NCBI RefSeq assembly: GCF_016595795.1
Contig: NZ_JAENHN010000066.1
Location: forward strand, 62,001 to 126,000
DNA: 64,000 bases
Source: Clostridium yunnanense
Lineage (GTDB): Bacteria > Bacillota > Clostridia > Clostridiales > Clostridiaceae
Direction of reading: 5' to 3'
Under the pieces are notes generated by a model that saw only the letters and a list, made by a program, of their open reading frames with translations, had not been told where the DNA came from and ran no database searches. Position 1 is the stretch's first letter, and every line of letters starts with the position of its first letter. The translations under genes were made by a program, and so were the position numbers. This document shows positions 27,722-37,137 of this stretch, one piece after another.

Positions 27722-28723
27722 ATGAAAGAAAACAAAGAAAAGAAGAGAAATCTTTTCAATAAAATAAGCTTAAATTTATTTAACTTTATTTTTGCAAATA
27801 TTATTATTGGATTGATTATTGCTATACCAATGGTCTTTTACGGACCATTTAAAAACATAAAGGAGTTAGTGGTAACTTCTGCAATGACTACACTTAGCCA
27901 TCAATATTTAGCTACTTTATTTTTAAATGATACAGAGATAAAGAGTATAATGGCAAGTAATACAATTGATGATAGTAAAAATTCGAATTTAGATGAAATT
28001 AGTATTAACAACTCTGTAATCAATGATAATCAAGGCGATAAAGGAATAGAAGTGAAGGAGATAAGTGGAAATTCATTTAGTGGACATTTATTGATAGTAA
28101 ATGATGCTAAGAGAATTCAGCTTGGGCTCACTGATAATCTTGGGCGTTTTGGTATGAAACTTGATGACATAGTAAAAAAAGAAAATGCGGTAGCTGGTAT
28201 AAACGCAGGTGGATTTCAAGATGAAAATGGACAAGGTAATGGTGGAGTTCCAACTGGAATAGTAGTTAAGGATGGAAAGATTGTCTTTGACGATAAACTA
28301 GAGGAAAAAGTATCGCTTATTGGATTCAATAAGGATGGAATTATGGTTATTGGTAAGTATGGTAGAAGTGATATAACAAGACTAAATATTAAAGATGCAG
28401 TTTCGTTCAGTCCTTTTCTAGTGATTAACGGAGAGGGAGTTATTAAAAGTGGAAATGGTGGTTGGGGAATCGCTCCAAGAACAGCCATTGGACAAAGAAA
28501 AGATGGTACTGTACTTATGTTAGTTATAGATGGTAGACAAATTGGCAGTTTAGGTGCAACTTTGAAGGATGTACAAGATATAATGCTTGAAAATGGGGCT
28601 TATAATGCTGCAAACTTGGATGGAGGTTCTTCCACAACCATGGTGGTTGACGGCAAGATAATTAATAATCCTTCTAGTAAAGATGGGGTTAGATTTATTC
28701 CAACTTCATTTATCATAAAATAG
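27722..28723 (+). CDS. Membrane-anchored phosphodiester glycosidase (NAGPA) domain protein
   Basis: A short cytoplasmic basic head and one membrane segment (about residues 16-40) precede a NAGPA domain. Its signatures are AGINAGGFQDENGQGNGG, PTGIVVKDGK, FLVINGEG, APRTAIGQRKDGTV and NLDGGSSTTMVVDG. The family hydrolyses sugar phosphodiester bonds in polysaccharides or acts on the cell wall. The ATG at 27722 follows GGAGG; the reading from 27620 overlaps vanY and is rejected. About 333 residues. It lies 25 bases after the VanY gene and 11 before the next gene, so they are likely co-transcribed. Confidence 0.85.
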   Translation: MKENKEKKRNLFNKISLNLFNFIFANIIIGLIIAIPMVFYGPFKNIKELVVTSAMTTLSHQYLATLFLNDTEIKSIMASNTIDDSKNSNLDEISINNSVINDNQGDKGIEVKEISGNSFSGHLLIVNDAKRIQLGLTDNLGRFGMKLDDIVKKENAVAGINAGGFQDENGQGNGGVPTGIVVKDGKIVFDDKLEEKVSLIGFNKDGIMVIGKYGRSDITRLNIKDAVSFSPFLVINGEGVIKSGNGGWGIAPRTAIGQRKDGTVLMLVIDGRQIGSLGATLKDVQDIMLENGAYNAANLDGGSSTTMVVDGKIINNPSSKDGVRFIPTSFIIK

Positions 28724-28734
28724 GGGGGATTTTT

Positions 28735-29799
28735 ATGGCTAAATATATAAAGAACTTAGGTTTATATTTTATAATAGCAGTTATTCTTCAAGTTGGAGTT
28801 TTGTATTATATTAATAATTTTTATTTAAGTGGTTTTAGTAGTGATAATGAAAACAAATCAACTATAGCAGCAAATAGTAGTAATTCAGCAAGTACAAAAT
28901 CTAATGATATAAACGACATTTCGGTTTCTGGTAAGAATGAAGTTGAGACTACCGTTAAATTTGCAGTACCAGAAGATTCGACTGAAATAGAACTTTCTAA
29001 GGAAAATGATAAGGTGGCATATATTAAAGATTCTGTTCTTCAGATAGTGGGTAAAACAACAAATGAAATTGTGGATTTACAAGAGCTTAAACTCCTGAAA
29101 TATCAATGGTTAGATGAAGGGAATTTAGTTATTGCAACTTCAAAAGAAAATAGTACAAAGGTATCTTTTTATAAATATAGTATATCAACTAAACAAAAAG
29201 AGCTTTTGGCATCAATTCAACTTAAAGACAAAAAGTCTTCGATTGATAGTATAATAAGCTCCCCGCTTAAGGATTTAATATTTGTTAGGGTAGCTTTAAG
29301 CAATGGTAGCAGTGAATTATATAAATTAAATGTAAGAAATGAATTTGAAAAAGTTACTTTAAGAGAAAGTAAAATTCAAGATATCTATTTAATTCCTCAT
29401 GAAGACAAATTAATATATAATTCTTCTTTAAGTAGTAATTTATATGTTACATATTTGGAGCAGAAATTATCTTTAGCACAAAAGGGACTTACTAGAATAA
29501 TTGGAGTAGACAAATCAGAAAATGTGTATATAGGATTAGTGAATGATGGTAATATAAGTAAGATATATTACGGGTCAATAAGTGAAAAAACTTCTACATG
29601 GAAACAAGTACCTTTAAATAATGCAGAAAAAGTAGATGATTTAATAGTTATAGAAAGTACTGTATACAAGCTTAACAGTATGAAAAATAAGTTAGAAGAT
29701 CTGAATGGGACAAGTAGTATTAGTTTTAAAGGTAAGTTCTTAAAGGTTTGTAATGGAAAAGTTTTAAGTATGGAGAATGGAAATATATATATAAATTAA
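28735..29799 (+). CDS. Membrane-anchored extracellular protein, possibly beta-propeller, unknown function
   Basis: 354 residues: a membrane segment at about 8-28, a Ser/Asn-rich linker to about 65, then a domain with recurring short beta-strand blocks (for example KVAYIKDSVLQIVGK, NLVIATSKENS, LIFVRVALSNGS and VYIGLVNDGN). This spacing suggests a TolB- or YncE-like propeller, but no clear repeat motif is seen. It follows the NAGPA gene by 11 bases with GGGGGGA as ribosome site, and shares the anchor-linker-domain plan of its two neighbours. Function unknown; probably a partner or scaffold of them. Confidence 0.6.
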   Translation: MAKYIKNLGLYFIIAVILQVGVLYYINNFYLSGFSSDNENKSTIAANSSNSASTKSNDINDISVSGKNEVETTVKFAVPEDSTEIELSKENDKVAYIKDSVLQIVGKTTNEIVDLQELKLLKYQWLDEGNLVIATSKENSTKVSFYKYSISTKQKELLASIQLKDKKSSIDSIISSPLKDLIFVRVALSNGSSELYKLNVRNEFEKVTLRESKIQDIYLIPHEDKLIYNSSLSSNLYVTYLEQKLSLAQKGLTRIIGVDKSENVYIGLVNDGNISKIYYGSISEKTSTWKQVPLNNAEKVDDLIVIESTVYKLNSMKNKLEDLNGTSSISFKGKFLKVCNGKVLSMENGNIYIN

Positions 29800-29810
29800 A
29801 GGATATTTTA

Positions 29811-29853
29811 AAAACGCACTACTTGATATAGTACTAGCAAGTGGTGTGTTTTA
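29811..29853 (+). terminator. Terminator of the VanY-NAGPA-propeller cluster
   Basis: AAAACGCACTACTTG (29811-29825) pairs with CAAGTGGTGTGTTTT (29838-29852). Confidence 0.75.
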
Positions 29854-29913
29854 ACTTATAGGATTATTTTCTTTTCAGACTGTTATAACCAATCATCTAG
29901 AAATGTTTAAACA

Positions 29914-29943
29914 TTGAAGTAACATGTGTATATGTGTTATAAT
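29914..29943 (+). promoter_or_regulatory. Promoter of the site-2 protease/trmB unit
   Basis: TTGAAG (29914-29919), an 18-base spacer, TATAAT (29938-29943) with an extended TGT just before it. Confidence 0.65.
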
Positions 29944-30049
29944 TTTGAACTAGGCCATTTATTGATTCTTTTTAATATTGTGAATCACATCATGGAAAAC
30001 TTTGAAAAAGTAACGGATACTATAGAAACTTTAAGAATGGAGATAAAAT

Positions 30050-30685
30050 ATGAGAGAAAAGTTGTTAGAGTTAATTTTGATTATTCCAGCTATATTAATT
30101 GGATTTACTTTTCATGAGTATGCGCATGCAAAAGTTGCAGACATGCTTGGAGATAAGACACCAAGATTTCAGGGGAGACTTACCCTTAATCCTTTAGCAC
30201 ATATAGATCCAATAGGACTCATCATGATACTTATAGTGAAGTTTGGATGGGCGAAACCTGTACAAATAAATAGAAGGGCTTTTAAGAATGGTTACAAAGA
30301 TGATTTGAAGGTGACAATAGCGGGACCTTTAGCGAATTTGTTAGTAGCTATCATATTTTCAGTTATATTTGGATTAGCATATAAGTTTTACTTTATAAAT
30401 AACTATACTGATATAACAAACATAATAGTTCAAATATTAAACTTGATAATCATTATAAATGTAAACTTATTTGTTTTTAACTTATTACCTTTGCCAGGAC
30501 TTGATGGTTTTGGAATTCTTGAAGATTTATTTCCTTCAACTTTCAGTAGAATAGCAGATTCTTTATATAGATATCAATTTATAATATTTGCTTTGATAGC
30601 TTTTGGTGGAGTAAGGTTTCTAGAGAAACCAACAGGATTTATATTAGATATTTGTGCGAAGATAGTGACAGGCATTATAGCATAA
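30050..30685 (+). CDS. Site-2 protease family (M50) membrane metalloprotease
   Basis: Small intramembrane zinc protease of 211 residues. The zinc motif is FHEYAHAKVAD near residue 20, in the first membrane segment, and the third ligand is in LPLPGLDGFGIL near 150. RLTLNPLAHIDPIG is the family signature of the short YwhC-type proteins. There is no PDZ or CBS domain. GGAGATA precedes the ATG. It lies 17 bases before trmB, probably in one transcript; the substrate is unknown. Confidence 0.9.
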   Translation: MREKLLELILIIPAILIGFTFHEYAHAKVADMLGDKTPRFQGRLTLNPLAHIDPIGLIMILIVKFGWAKPVQINRRAFKNGYKDDLKVTIAGPLANLLVAIIFSVIFGLAYKFYFINNYTDITNIIVQILNLIIIINVNLFVFNLLPLPGLDGFGILEDLFPSTFSRIADSLYRYQFIIFALIAFGGVRFLEKPTGFILDICAKIVTGIIA

Positions 30686-30702
30686 TTAATTAGGAGGAAA
30701 AT

Positions 30703-31341
30703 ATGAGACTTAGGAAAAAATGGTGGGCAAGACCAGAATTAGAAGAAGCAAAAAATGTTGTAACGAACCCATCCGAATTTAAAGGAAGATGGAATGAAGC
30801 ATTTGGTGATAGTAATCCAGTGCATTTAGAATTAGGATGCGGTAGAGGCAAGTTTATAAGCGAAAAGGCTGCTGTAAATCCTAATATAAATCATGTTGCA
30901 ATAGACTTAAAAGACGAAGTATTAATATATGCTCTTAGAAAGGTAAATGAAGCAGAGGTTCCAAATGTAAGGCTTATACCTATGAATATATCTTTTATTG
31001 GAGATGTATTTGATAAAGACGAAATAAGCAAGATTTATATAAACTTTTGTAATCCATGGCCTAAAGAAAGACATAAGAAGAGAAGACTTACACATAGCAG
31101 CTTTTTAAAGATATATAAAACTTTTCTTAAGCCTAGTAGTGAGATTTGGTTTAAAACAGATGATAAAGGGCTATTTGAAGAATCACAAGAATACTTTAAA
31201 GAGAGTGGTTTTACATTAGAATACCTAACTTATGATTTGCATAACGATGATTTTAAAGAAAATATAATGACTGAATACGAAGCAAAGTTTACTTCTTTAG
31301 GGATGAAGACAATGTTTTTAATTGCAAGACTTAATTCTTAA
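30703..31341 (+). CDS. trmB: tRNA (guanine-N7-)-methyltransferase
   Basis: Methylates G46 of tRNA with S-adenosylmethionine. The SAM-binding motif [10 protein letters not shown] lies near residue 45, and the family motif [16 protein letters not shown] near 118. It ends [10 protein letters not shown] as expected. 212 residues, normal length. AGGAGG precedes the ATG. Confidence 0.96.
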   Translation: MRLRKKWWARPELEEAKNVVTNPSEFKGRWNEAFGDSNPVHLELGCGRGKFISEKAAVNPNINHVAIDLKDEVLIYALRKVNEAEVPNVRLIPMNISFIGDVFDKDEISKIYINFCNPWPKERHKKRRLTHSSFLKIYKTFLKPSSEIWFKTDDKGLFEESQEYFKESGFTLEYLTYDLHNDDFKENIMTEYEAKFTSLGMKTMFLIARLNS

Positions 31342-31345
31342 AATG

Positions 31346-31388
31346 ATAGAGACTATTATATATAAAATATATGATAGTCTCTATTTTG
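31346..31388 (+). terminator. Terminator after trmB
   Basis: ATAGAGACTAT (31346-31356) pairs with ATAGTCTCTAT (31374-31384), then TTTTGTT. Confidence 0.75.
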
Positions 31389-31440
31389 TTGTCTTAGAAA
31401 ATATAAAGCTTTTAGAGCAATGTGACCTAGATATTATATG

Positions 31441-31535
31441 GATGTACCACTTCATAATAAAGCTTATATTTTTAAATTCTCTCACCAGAAGCTGTGAGAG
31501 TTTTAAAAATAGATTTCGGTTCGAAGTGGTACATC
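31441..31535 (+). repeat. Family A palindromic element, copy A1 (95 bp)
   Basis: Ends GATGTACCACTT (31441-31452) and AAGTGGTACATC (31524-31535) are perfect inverted repeats; CTCTCAC/GTGAGAG forms the apex. Copies: A2 at 43325-43419 and A3 (reversed) at 63384-63479. Confidence 0.85.
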
Positions 31536-31540
31536 TTTAT

Positions 31541-31717
31541 AGAGTTACTAACCCAACCATTAATTTATACATGCCCGAAGGCCTTCAGAAGCTGAGATTT
31601 TCGAACAAGTATAAAAATTCCCAACTTCAACTATTAAGTTATGCATGCCGCGAAAATCCTCAGTAGCCACGATTTTCGAACATGCATAACTTAAGTTTTC
31701 GTAATGGAATCTTATAG
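31541..31717 (+). repeat. Family B tandem, copy B3 (two joined units)
   Basis: The first unit (31541 to about 31614) has the AGAGTTACTA end and inner hairpin but lacks its right end. The second (about 31614-31717) has outer arms ATTCCCAACTTC and GTAATGGAATC and an inner hairpin at 31638-31690 (GTTATGCATG/CATGCATAAC) with TTAA on both sides. It lies six bases after A1. The rest of the gap to 31954 is AT-rich with nothing recognised. Confidence 0.75.
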
Positions 31718-31954
31718 TAATTGTTTATATGTGATACATAAAAAAAGTAATAAAAATTAATAATATAATAAAATAAGTAAATTCATTATGTAAATGTTAA
31801 TAGATAAGGTGAATTACTTAAGCAGCTTGGATCTTTGTTTTTTACATAAATATAAATGAATATTTAACTTTTGTTTTATAGAATGCATAAGAATCTAAGC
31901 TAAGTTCAATAATCAGTTTTGTATCTATATAATTTATATAAAGGAGTGAGGAAT

Positions 31955-32194
31955 ATGAGTGAAAATTCAACAAGAACCATTGTAGGAGTTATAAAAGATA
32001 GTAATGATGAAATAGAAGCATATAAGCTTGATAGTGGAGAAATAGTAGAGAAAGAACAAGCAATTAGCTTAGCTAAAGAAGGAAAGATAAGTGGAGTCCA
32101 GGTCTCAACTTCTCGTAAAGGAGAAAAATACCTTAGAAGTTATCCTGATGGCACAAAAAACAATAACTTAGATAATTTACCTGAAATAGAATAA
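31955..32194 (+). CDS. DUF3892 domain protein
   Basis: Small cytoplasmic protein of 79 residues. It has the DUF3892 pattern: repeated valine/isoleucine strands, AISLAKEGKISGVQV, and the C-terminal YLRSYPDGTKNNNLDNLP. The ATG at 31955 follows AAGGAGTG; the reading from 31919 is rejected. It stands alone, with its own hairpin terminator. The family is widespread in Firmicutes but has no known function. Confidence 0.8.
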   Translation: MSENSTRTIVGVIKDSNDEIEAYKLDSGEIVEKEQAISLAKEGKISGVQVSTSRKGEKYLRSYPDGTKNNNLDNLPEIE

Positions 32195-32204
32195 TATAAT
32201 TTTA

Positions 32205-32245
32205 AATGCCCCAAAGTTTGTAAATAAGATAAACTTTGGGGCATT
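32205..32245. terminator. Hairpin between the DUF3892 and Ppx/GppA genes
   Basis: AATGCCCCAAAGTTT (32205-32219) and AAACTTTGGGGCATT (32231-32245) form a perfect 15-pair stem. T-runs are short on both sides; it probably serves both convergent genes. Confidence 0.7.
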
Positions 32246-32304
32246 CATATAGGGATGCTTGAAATCTGAAAAGTATTTCTAAAATATAATCACATAAACA
32301 ATTA

Positions 32305-33819
32305 TCAATTTTGCTTTAGTACAAGCAAGTTTCTGTTGTATACTTCCTGGAACTTATTCCCTGCTCTCATTGCTTGACCAATTTCTAAGATAAGTTCAGA
32401 TTCTGATTTTAGGATTAGTGTAATAGTATCATCACTAATTGTAACATCAAAATCATTTACGGCACCTTCTAAGCTTCTATCAAGACCTTCTGCAATTCTT
32501 AGTAGTACCCCAATACTTTCTACAGCCTCTATATCCAATCTATTAATGATGCTAGTAAATTTTATAAAAGGAAGCTGATAATTATTATTTCTATGCATAG
32601 ATGCAACTAATGCACTCATTAAAATCTCTCTATGGGAAAGACCACTTATAGCTGAATTAAGTATAATATAAAACGAATGTATATGATGGTCATAATACCG
32701 TATACTAATACCACAATCGTGGAGTAAGGAGGATGTTTTAATTATATTGTTATATTCATCACCGAGCTTGTGAATTGGTTTTAAGGCTTCAAAAAGTTTT
32801 TTTGTAATGTTGTAGACTTTTTGAGCATGTTTTTTGTTTATATTAAGAGTTTCGATTATTCCTTCAATACTATAGTCCAGTATATCATTCCAAGCAGTTT
32901 TATAATTATTGTTAAGGTATTCTTGAACTATACCTTCCCTAAGACCTCTTCCGCAAATTTTGATGTTCTTTATTGAAAGAAGCTCTACCAATTTATTTAA
33001 AAGAATAAGGCCACCAAATATTACATCGGCTCTGTCAACGGATAATCCTTCTACCTTACTTCGTCCTTTTAGGTTTTTACATTTTAAAAGATTATATATC
33101 TGACAGATATCATAATCATCAAATGAATAATTATGTAAGGTACCTATTGGATATCTTTTTGTATGCTTTTGTATTTTTGCAATATTTCTTATAGTGCCTC
33201 CAATTCCTATGATACTTTCAAATTCTGTTTCAAAAAGCCATGGAATACTTTTTATAGTTTCATGAACGAAATTATTTGCAGCTATCGAATTGTTATAAGT
33301 GATAACATCAGTAAGCTCATAGTCATTTGAAAGGTTTATACAACCTAGAGGTATAGTTATTTTTTTTATTATCTCATTATTTCTTATCCAGGCTAAATGA
33401 GTATGATTACCGCTTATATCTACCATCAGAGCATTATTATAGTAAAGACTATTTTTTATACTTAGGTGATTATAATAGATTTCTTCATCAAAGTTTAAAA
33501 TTCTTATATCTAACGATAACTCCTTTTTTATTTTATCCTTAAGGATTTTCTTGTTAGTAGCACATCTTAATGCTTCTGTTGCAACTAAGATTATCTCAGA
33601 TGCACCCGATTCGATGCATAGAGATTTAAAAGCTTTTAATGTTGCTAAAGTCTTTTCAATCTTTTCTACTGAAATAGATGAGGTCTTAGAAATATCTTCT
33701 CCAAGTCTTATAGTTTCTTTTATTTCATCAATTATCTTAAAGTATCCTGTATCTTCAACTTGTGCAAGCATTACTCGTACTGAATTAGAGCCAAGGTCAA
33801 TTACCCCAAATCTTTTCAT
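32305..33819 (-). CDS. Ppx/GppA phosphatase family protein with HD domain
   Basis: Exopolyphosphatase or guanosine pentaphosphate phosphatase family. The actin-like ATPase fold begins with GVIDLGSNSVRVML, followed by DISGNHTHLAWI and GIGGTIRNIAKI. From about residue 320 a C-terminal HD-type helical region contains LLHDCGISIRYYDHHIHS and LSHREILMSALVASMHR. About 504 residues, the long Ppx form. The ATG at 33819 follows AAGGAGA at seven bases. It probably controls polyphosphate or (p)ppGpp; which one is not decided. Confidence 0.88.
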   Translation of the reverse strand: MKRFGVIDLGSNSVRVMLAQVEDTGYFKIIDEIKETIRLGEDISKTSSISVEKIEKTLATLKAFKSLCIESGASEIILVATEALRCATNKKILKDKIKKELSLDIRILNFDEEIYYNHLSIKNSLYYNNALMVDISGNHTHLAWIRNNEIIKKITIPLGCINLSNDYELTDVITYNNSIAANNFVHETIKSIPWLFETEFESIIGIGGTIRNIAKIQKHTKRYPIGTLHNYSFDDYDICQIYNLLKCKNLKGRSKVEGLSVDRADVIFGGLILLNKLVELLSIKNIKICGRGLREGIVQEYLNNNYKTAWNDILDYSIEGIIETLNINKKHAQKVYNITKKLFEALKPIHKLGDEYNNIIKTSSLLHDCGISIRYYDHHIHSFYIILNSAISGLSHREILMSALVASMHRNNNYQLPFIKFTSIINRLDIEAVESIGVLLRIAEGLDRSLEGAVNDFDVTISDDTITLILKSESELILEIGQAMRAGNKFQEVYNRNLLVLKQN

Positions 33820-33960
33820 AGACAAATCTCCTTATTGTAACATATAATAAAATAGTATATAAAAAAAGGAAAGTTTTCAACTGCTTTTGAATTATTATTT
33901 TAAAAATGATTTCATAACTCAATGAGTTATGGAGGAAATCATGGAAATAAAAAATGCATA

Positions 33961-33990
33961 TTGACAAAAAAAATTTTTTTTGGATATAAT
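33961..33990 (+). promoter_or_regulatory. Promoter of argS
   Basis: TTGACA (33961-33966), an 18-base spacer, TATAAT (33985-33990), about 30 bases before the T-box leader. Strong consensus promoter. Confidence 0.85.
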
Positions 33991-34014
33991 ATAAATAATT
34001 AAATAATTAAAATC

Positions 34015-34236
34015 TAAGAAAAGAAGAGTACTTTATTTGAATCTTTAAGCGAACAGGAGATGGTGTAAGCCCTGTAAGATTAGATTAAAGGAAGAGAGCC
34101 TTGGAGATGCTGCTTGAAAATAATAGTAGGGCATGCCGCAATATGCGTTAAATATATGAGTGGGTTTTTTAAACCAATAGAAGTGGTACCGCGGATATAA
34201 GTTCGTCTCTAAAAAAGAGATGAGCTTTTTTTATTT
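34015..34236 (+). promoter_or_regulatory. T-box riboswitch of argS
   Basis: The stem I region has the AGTA motif (34026-34030) and a distal loop with GGAGATGGTGTAAGCCC. AATCTT (34050-34055) and AAGATT (34076-34081) flank the specifier side; AGA, an arginine codon, follows directly at 34082-34084. The T-box sequence AAGTGGTACCGCGG is at 34181-34194, and the terminator GTTCGTCTCT/AGAGATGAGC plus T-run at 34200-34234. Uncharged tRNA-Arg should bind and prevent termination. The specifier choice is inferred. Confidence 0.9.
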
Positions 34237-34443
34237 TCTAGGTAAAAATAAAGTTTGCAATATATTAAGTACTATTTAATCTACTTAATAAACTAATGTT
34301 TAGAAGTAAAAAAGATTAAATTACAAACTTTTTAGGAAAAGAATTATAAAAGTTGCAGAGTAAATTGAGCTAATTGAGTACGAAATAAAATCAATGGCCA
34401 TTGGCCTTAGGATTTTTATATAAGATATACAGGAGGAGATATA
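34237..34443 (+). other. Extra 200-base leader between T-box and argS
   Basis: AT-rich, no ORF. A TGGCCATTGGCC palindrome near 34393-34406 lies shortly before the AGGAGGAG ribosome site. Confidence 0.4.
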
Positions 34444-36135
34444 ATGGATTACAAAAAACTTACAGCTGAAAGATTAAACGAGCATTTAGAAATAGATGTA
34501 GATACATTAGAAGGATTAATTGAAGTGCCACCAAGACCTGAGATGGGTGATTATGCATTTCCTTGTTTTCAGTTAGCCAAGACTTTAAAGAAAGCGCCAA
34601 ATATAATTGCAGCAGAACTAAAGGATAAGATAAATGCAGAAGGATATGAGAAGGTAGAAAACTTAGGTCCGTATGTCAACTTCTTTGTAGACAAAGGAAC
34701 TTTTACAAAAAATACTGTAAGTAAGATATTAGAAGAAAAAGAGTGCTATGGTTCATCAACAATAGGTGATGGTGAAAATATAATAGTTGAATACTCATCA
34801 CCAAATATTGCTAAACCGTTCCACGTTGGTCATCTTTCTACTACAGTAATAGGTAATTCTTTATATAAAATGTTTTCTTTCCAAGGATATGATGTTGAAA
34901 GAATAAATCATTTAGGTGATTGGGGAACGCAGTTCGGAAAACTTATATCAGCTTATAAGAAATGGGTTGATGAAGAAGCGCTAGAGAAACATCCAATAGC
35001 GGAATTATTAAGAATATATGTAAAATTCCATGATGAAGCAGAAAAGGATCCATCATTAGAAGATGAAGGAAGAATGTATTTTAAGAAGCTTGAAGATGGA
35101 GATAGTGAAGCAGTTGCTCTTTGGGAGAGATTCAGAAACTTATCATTGAAAGAATTTAATAAAATATACGAAATTTTGAATGTAGATTTTGACTCTTGGG
35201 CTGGAGAAAGTTTCTACAACGACAAGATGGAAAGTATAGTAAAAGAACTTGAAGAAAAAGAGCTGTTAGTTGAAAGCAACGGAGCTAAGGTTGTTATGTT
35301 AGATGAGTACAACATGCCTCCATGCATCGTATTAAAGTCAGATGGAGCATCTATATATGCAACTAGAGATCTTGCAGCTGCAATGTATAGAAAGAAAACT
35401 TATGATTTCTCAAAGGCTATATACGTGGTGGGAAAGGACCAATCACTACATTTTAATCAAGTATTTAAGGTGTTAGAACTAGCTGGTCACGATTGGGCTA
35501 AAAACTGTGTGCATGTACCATTTGGTATAGTAAGATTCGCAGAGAAAAAGCTATCTACTAGAAAAGGCGATGTAATACTTTTAGATGAATTATTGTCAGA
35601 GGCTGTTTCAAAGACTTTGGAAGTAATAAACGAAAAAAATCCAACACTTGAGGATAAAGAAGTAGTAGCTCAAAAAGTAGGTATAGGAGCAGTTGTATTT
35701 ACTTATTTGAGAAATAGTAGAGAAAGAGATATAGTATTTGATTGGAAAGAGATTCTTAACTTTGAAGGTGAAACAGGTCCTTACGTTCAATATACTTACG
35801 CAAGAGCTAAGAGTATATTAAGAAAAGTTGGAGAGGTAACTGAAGAGGGGGATTTCTCAAAGCTACAATCAAAGGAGGAATTTGAACTTGTAAAAACTTT
35901 AGATGGATTCCAAAGTAGTATATTATATGCAATAGAAAAACTTGAGCCATCTGTTGTAACTAGATATGTAATTGATGTAGCAAAAGCATTCAACAAGTTC
36001 TACAATGCACATTCTGTTGGAAATGTGGATGATATGAAGTTAAAGAGTGCAAGAATAAAACTAGTAGAAGCAACTTGCCAGGTAATTAAAAACGGCCTTG
36101 GTTTAATAGGCATAGAAACAGTTGAGAAGATGTAG
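34444..36135 (+). CDS. argS: Arginyl-tRNA synthetase
   Basis: Class I synthetase that charges tRNA-Arg. It has an N-terminal additional domain, then the HIGH-type motif [16 protein letters not shown] near residue 120. [12 protein letters not shown]-like [12 protein letters not shown] follows, then the KMSKS-position segment KKLSTRKGD near 370, and an anticodon-binding C-terminus ending in NAHSVGN. 563 residues, normal. AGGAGGAG precedes the ATG. Controlled by the T-box upstream. Confidence 0.97.
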   Translation: MDYKKLTAERLNEHLEIDVDTLEGLIEVPPRPEMGDYAFPCFQLAKTLKKAPNIIAAELKDKINAEGYEKVENLGPYVNFFVDKGTFTKNTVSKILEEKECYGSSTIGDGENIIVEYSSPNIAKPFHVGHLSTTVIGNSLYKMFSFQGYDVERINHLGDWGTQFGKLISAYKKWVDEEALEKHPIAELLRIYVKFHDEAEKDPSLEDEGRMYFKKLEDGDSEAVALWERFRNLSLKEFNKIYEILNVDFDSWAGESFYNDKMESIVKELEEKELLVESNGAKVVMLDEYNMPPCIVLKSDGASIYATRDLAAAMYRKKTYDFSKAIYVVGKDQSLHFNQVFKVLELAGHDWAKNCVHVPFGIVRFAEKKLSTRKGDVILLDELLSEAVSKTLEVINEKNPTLEDKEVVAQKVGIGAVVFTYLRNSRERDIVFDWKEILNFEGETGPYVQYTYARAKSILRKVGEVTEEGDFSKLQSKEEFELVKTLDGFQSSILYAIEKLEPSVVTRYVIDVAKAFNKFYNAHSVGNVDDMKLKSARIKLVEATCQVIKNGLGLIGIETVEKM

Positions 36136-36137
36136 AT

Positions 36138-36941
36138 ATGGAGCTCGTAACAACTCAAAGAGTATTGAAGCTTGAAAGGGCTTTGCATGATAAATATGAC
36201 TTCAGTAATATAGCATTTATTGATATAGAGGCAACTGGTTTTGATAAAATAAATAATAAAGTTTTTGCTGTTTCAGTAGGAAAGTTTAAGGATAGCATAT
36301 TTATAAATGAAATTTTATTTTGTGAACACAATGAAGAGAAACAGTTGTTAGAAAGTTTTTTGAAATTAATTAAAGAGAAAAAGATATGGTGTACATTCAA
36401 CGGATTGGCATTTGATGAACCTTTTATATTTCAAAGACTTTCGATCAATGGATTCAAAACGCCGATTATAGATAGGCATATAGATTTTTATAGGGAGATA
36501 GCTCCCTATAGAAATTCATTAAATTTAGATGGATATTCTTTAAAAGATATGGAGAAGTATCTAGGTATTCAAAGAAAAGATAGCTTCAATGGAAAGGAAT
36601 GCAGAGATGCATATTTCGAATATTTAAGTACTGGAGATGAAGCTATAAAGAACAAGATAATTCTTCATAATCAAGAAGATGTATCGAATCTACCGCTATT
36701 GTTTTTAATCCTAAAAGATATAGAAGATAGAGGATTAAAAAGAGATGATATGCTTTCGAAGAATCAGAAGCAATATATTAAGTATTTGGTCAGGAAAAAG
36801 GGTATATCTTTTGACAAGTCTTCATTTCTTAATATGCCTAAGAAAGTAGCATCTAGAATTATTTATGAGTTAATACAAAATAAAGTAAATATAAATAAGA
36901 TAGAAGAGATTTTAGGAAACAAAAAAAGTGAGCATCTATGA
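36138..36941 (+). CDS. RNase H-like (YprB-type) nuclease-fold protein
   Basis: 267 residues with a DEDD-like ribonuclease H fold. FIDIEATGFD near residue 28 gives the Asp and Glu, TFNGLAFDEPFI near 95 the second Asp, and HNQEDVSNLPLLF near 185 the last. The C-terminal 60 residues are lysine-rich. It starts two bases after argS with a poor ribosome site, so it may be translated by coupling. A shorter relative lies at 40506-41189. Probably a 3'-5' exonuclease; substrate unknown. Confidence 0.75.
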   Translation: MELVTTQRVLKLERALHDKYDFSNIAFIDIEATGFDKINNKVFAVSVGKFKDSIFINEILFCEHNEEKQLLESFLKLIKEKKIWCTFNGLAFDEPFIFQRLSINGFKTPIIDRHIDFYREIAPYRNSLNLDGYSLKDMEKYLGIQRKDSFNGKECRDAYFEYLSTGDEAIKNKIILHNQEDVSNLPLLFLILKDIEDRGLKRDDMLSKNQKQYIKYLVRKKGISFDKSSFLNMPKKVASRIIYELIQNKVNINKIEEILGNKKSEHL

Positions 36942-36954
36942 TGCTCACTTTTTT
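36923..36954 (+). terminator. Terminator of the argS unit
   Basis: AAAAAGTGAGCATC-TAT-GATGCTCACTTTTT with T-run. Confidence 0.9.
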
Positions 36955-37137
36955 ATTCTTTAGGAAATTATATCTCAATTATATCCGTTGATAATTATGC
37001 GAACACACTTAAGACATTTTATAATCTAAAGAATAAAAATAAAGAATATGTCGCCTGCCAAGTTTTCCTCATATACATTCGGAAAGGCAGATGCGCAAAA
37101 AACTCACTGAAAAAGGTCGCTTCAGCGACCTTTTTTT
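36953..37137 (+). repeat. Family C structured element, copy C4
   Basis: Arms TTATTCTTTAG (36953-36963) and CTAAAGAATAA (37026-37036) are an 11-base perfect inverted repeat starting in the preceding terminator's T-run. The core CGCCTGCCAAGTTTTCC...GGAAAGGCAGATGCGC follows, then the terminator GGTCGCT-TC-AGCGACC with T-run. The last hairpin contains the stop codon of the minus-strand gene that follows. Confidence 0.8.

Noticed and set aside
29926-30117. 63-codon frame before the site-2 protease gene
   Set aside because: It overlaps the promoter region and the protease start in another frame and has no domain.
31322-31666. Open reading frame of 114 codons after trmB
   Set aside because: It runs through a terminator, a family A element and part of a family B element, has no good ribosome site, and its codons are dictated by the repeats.
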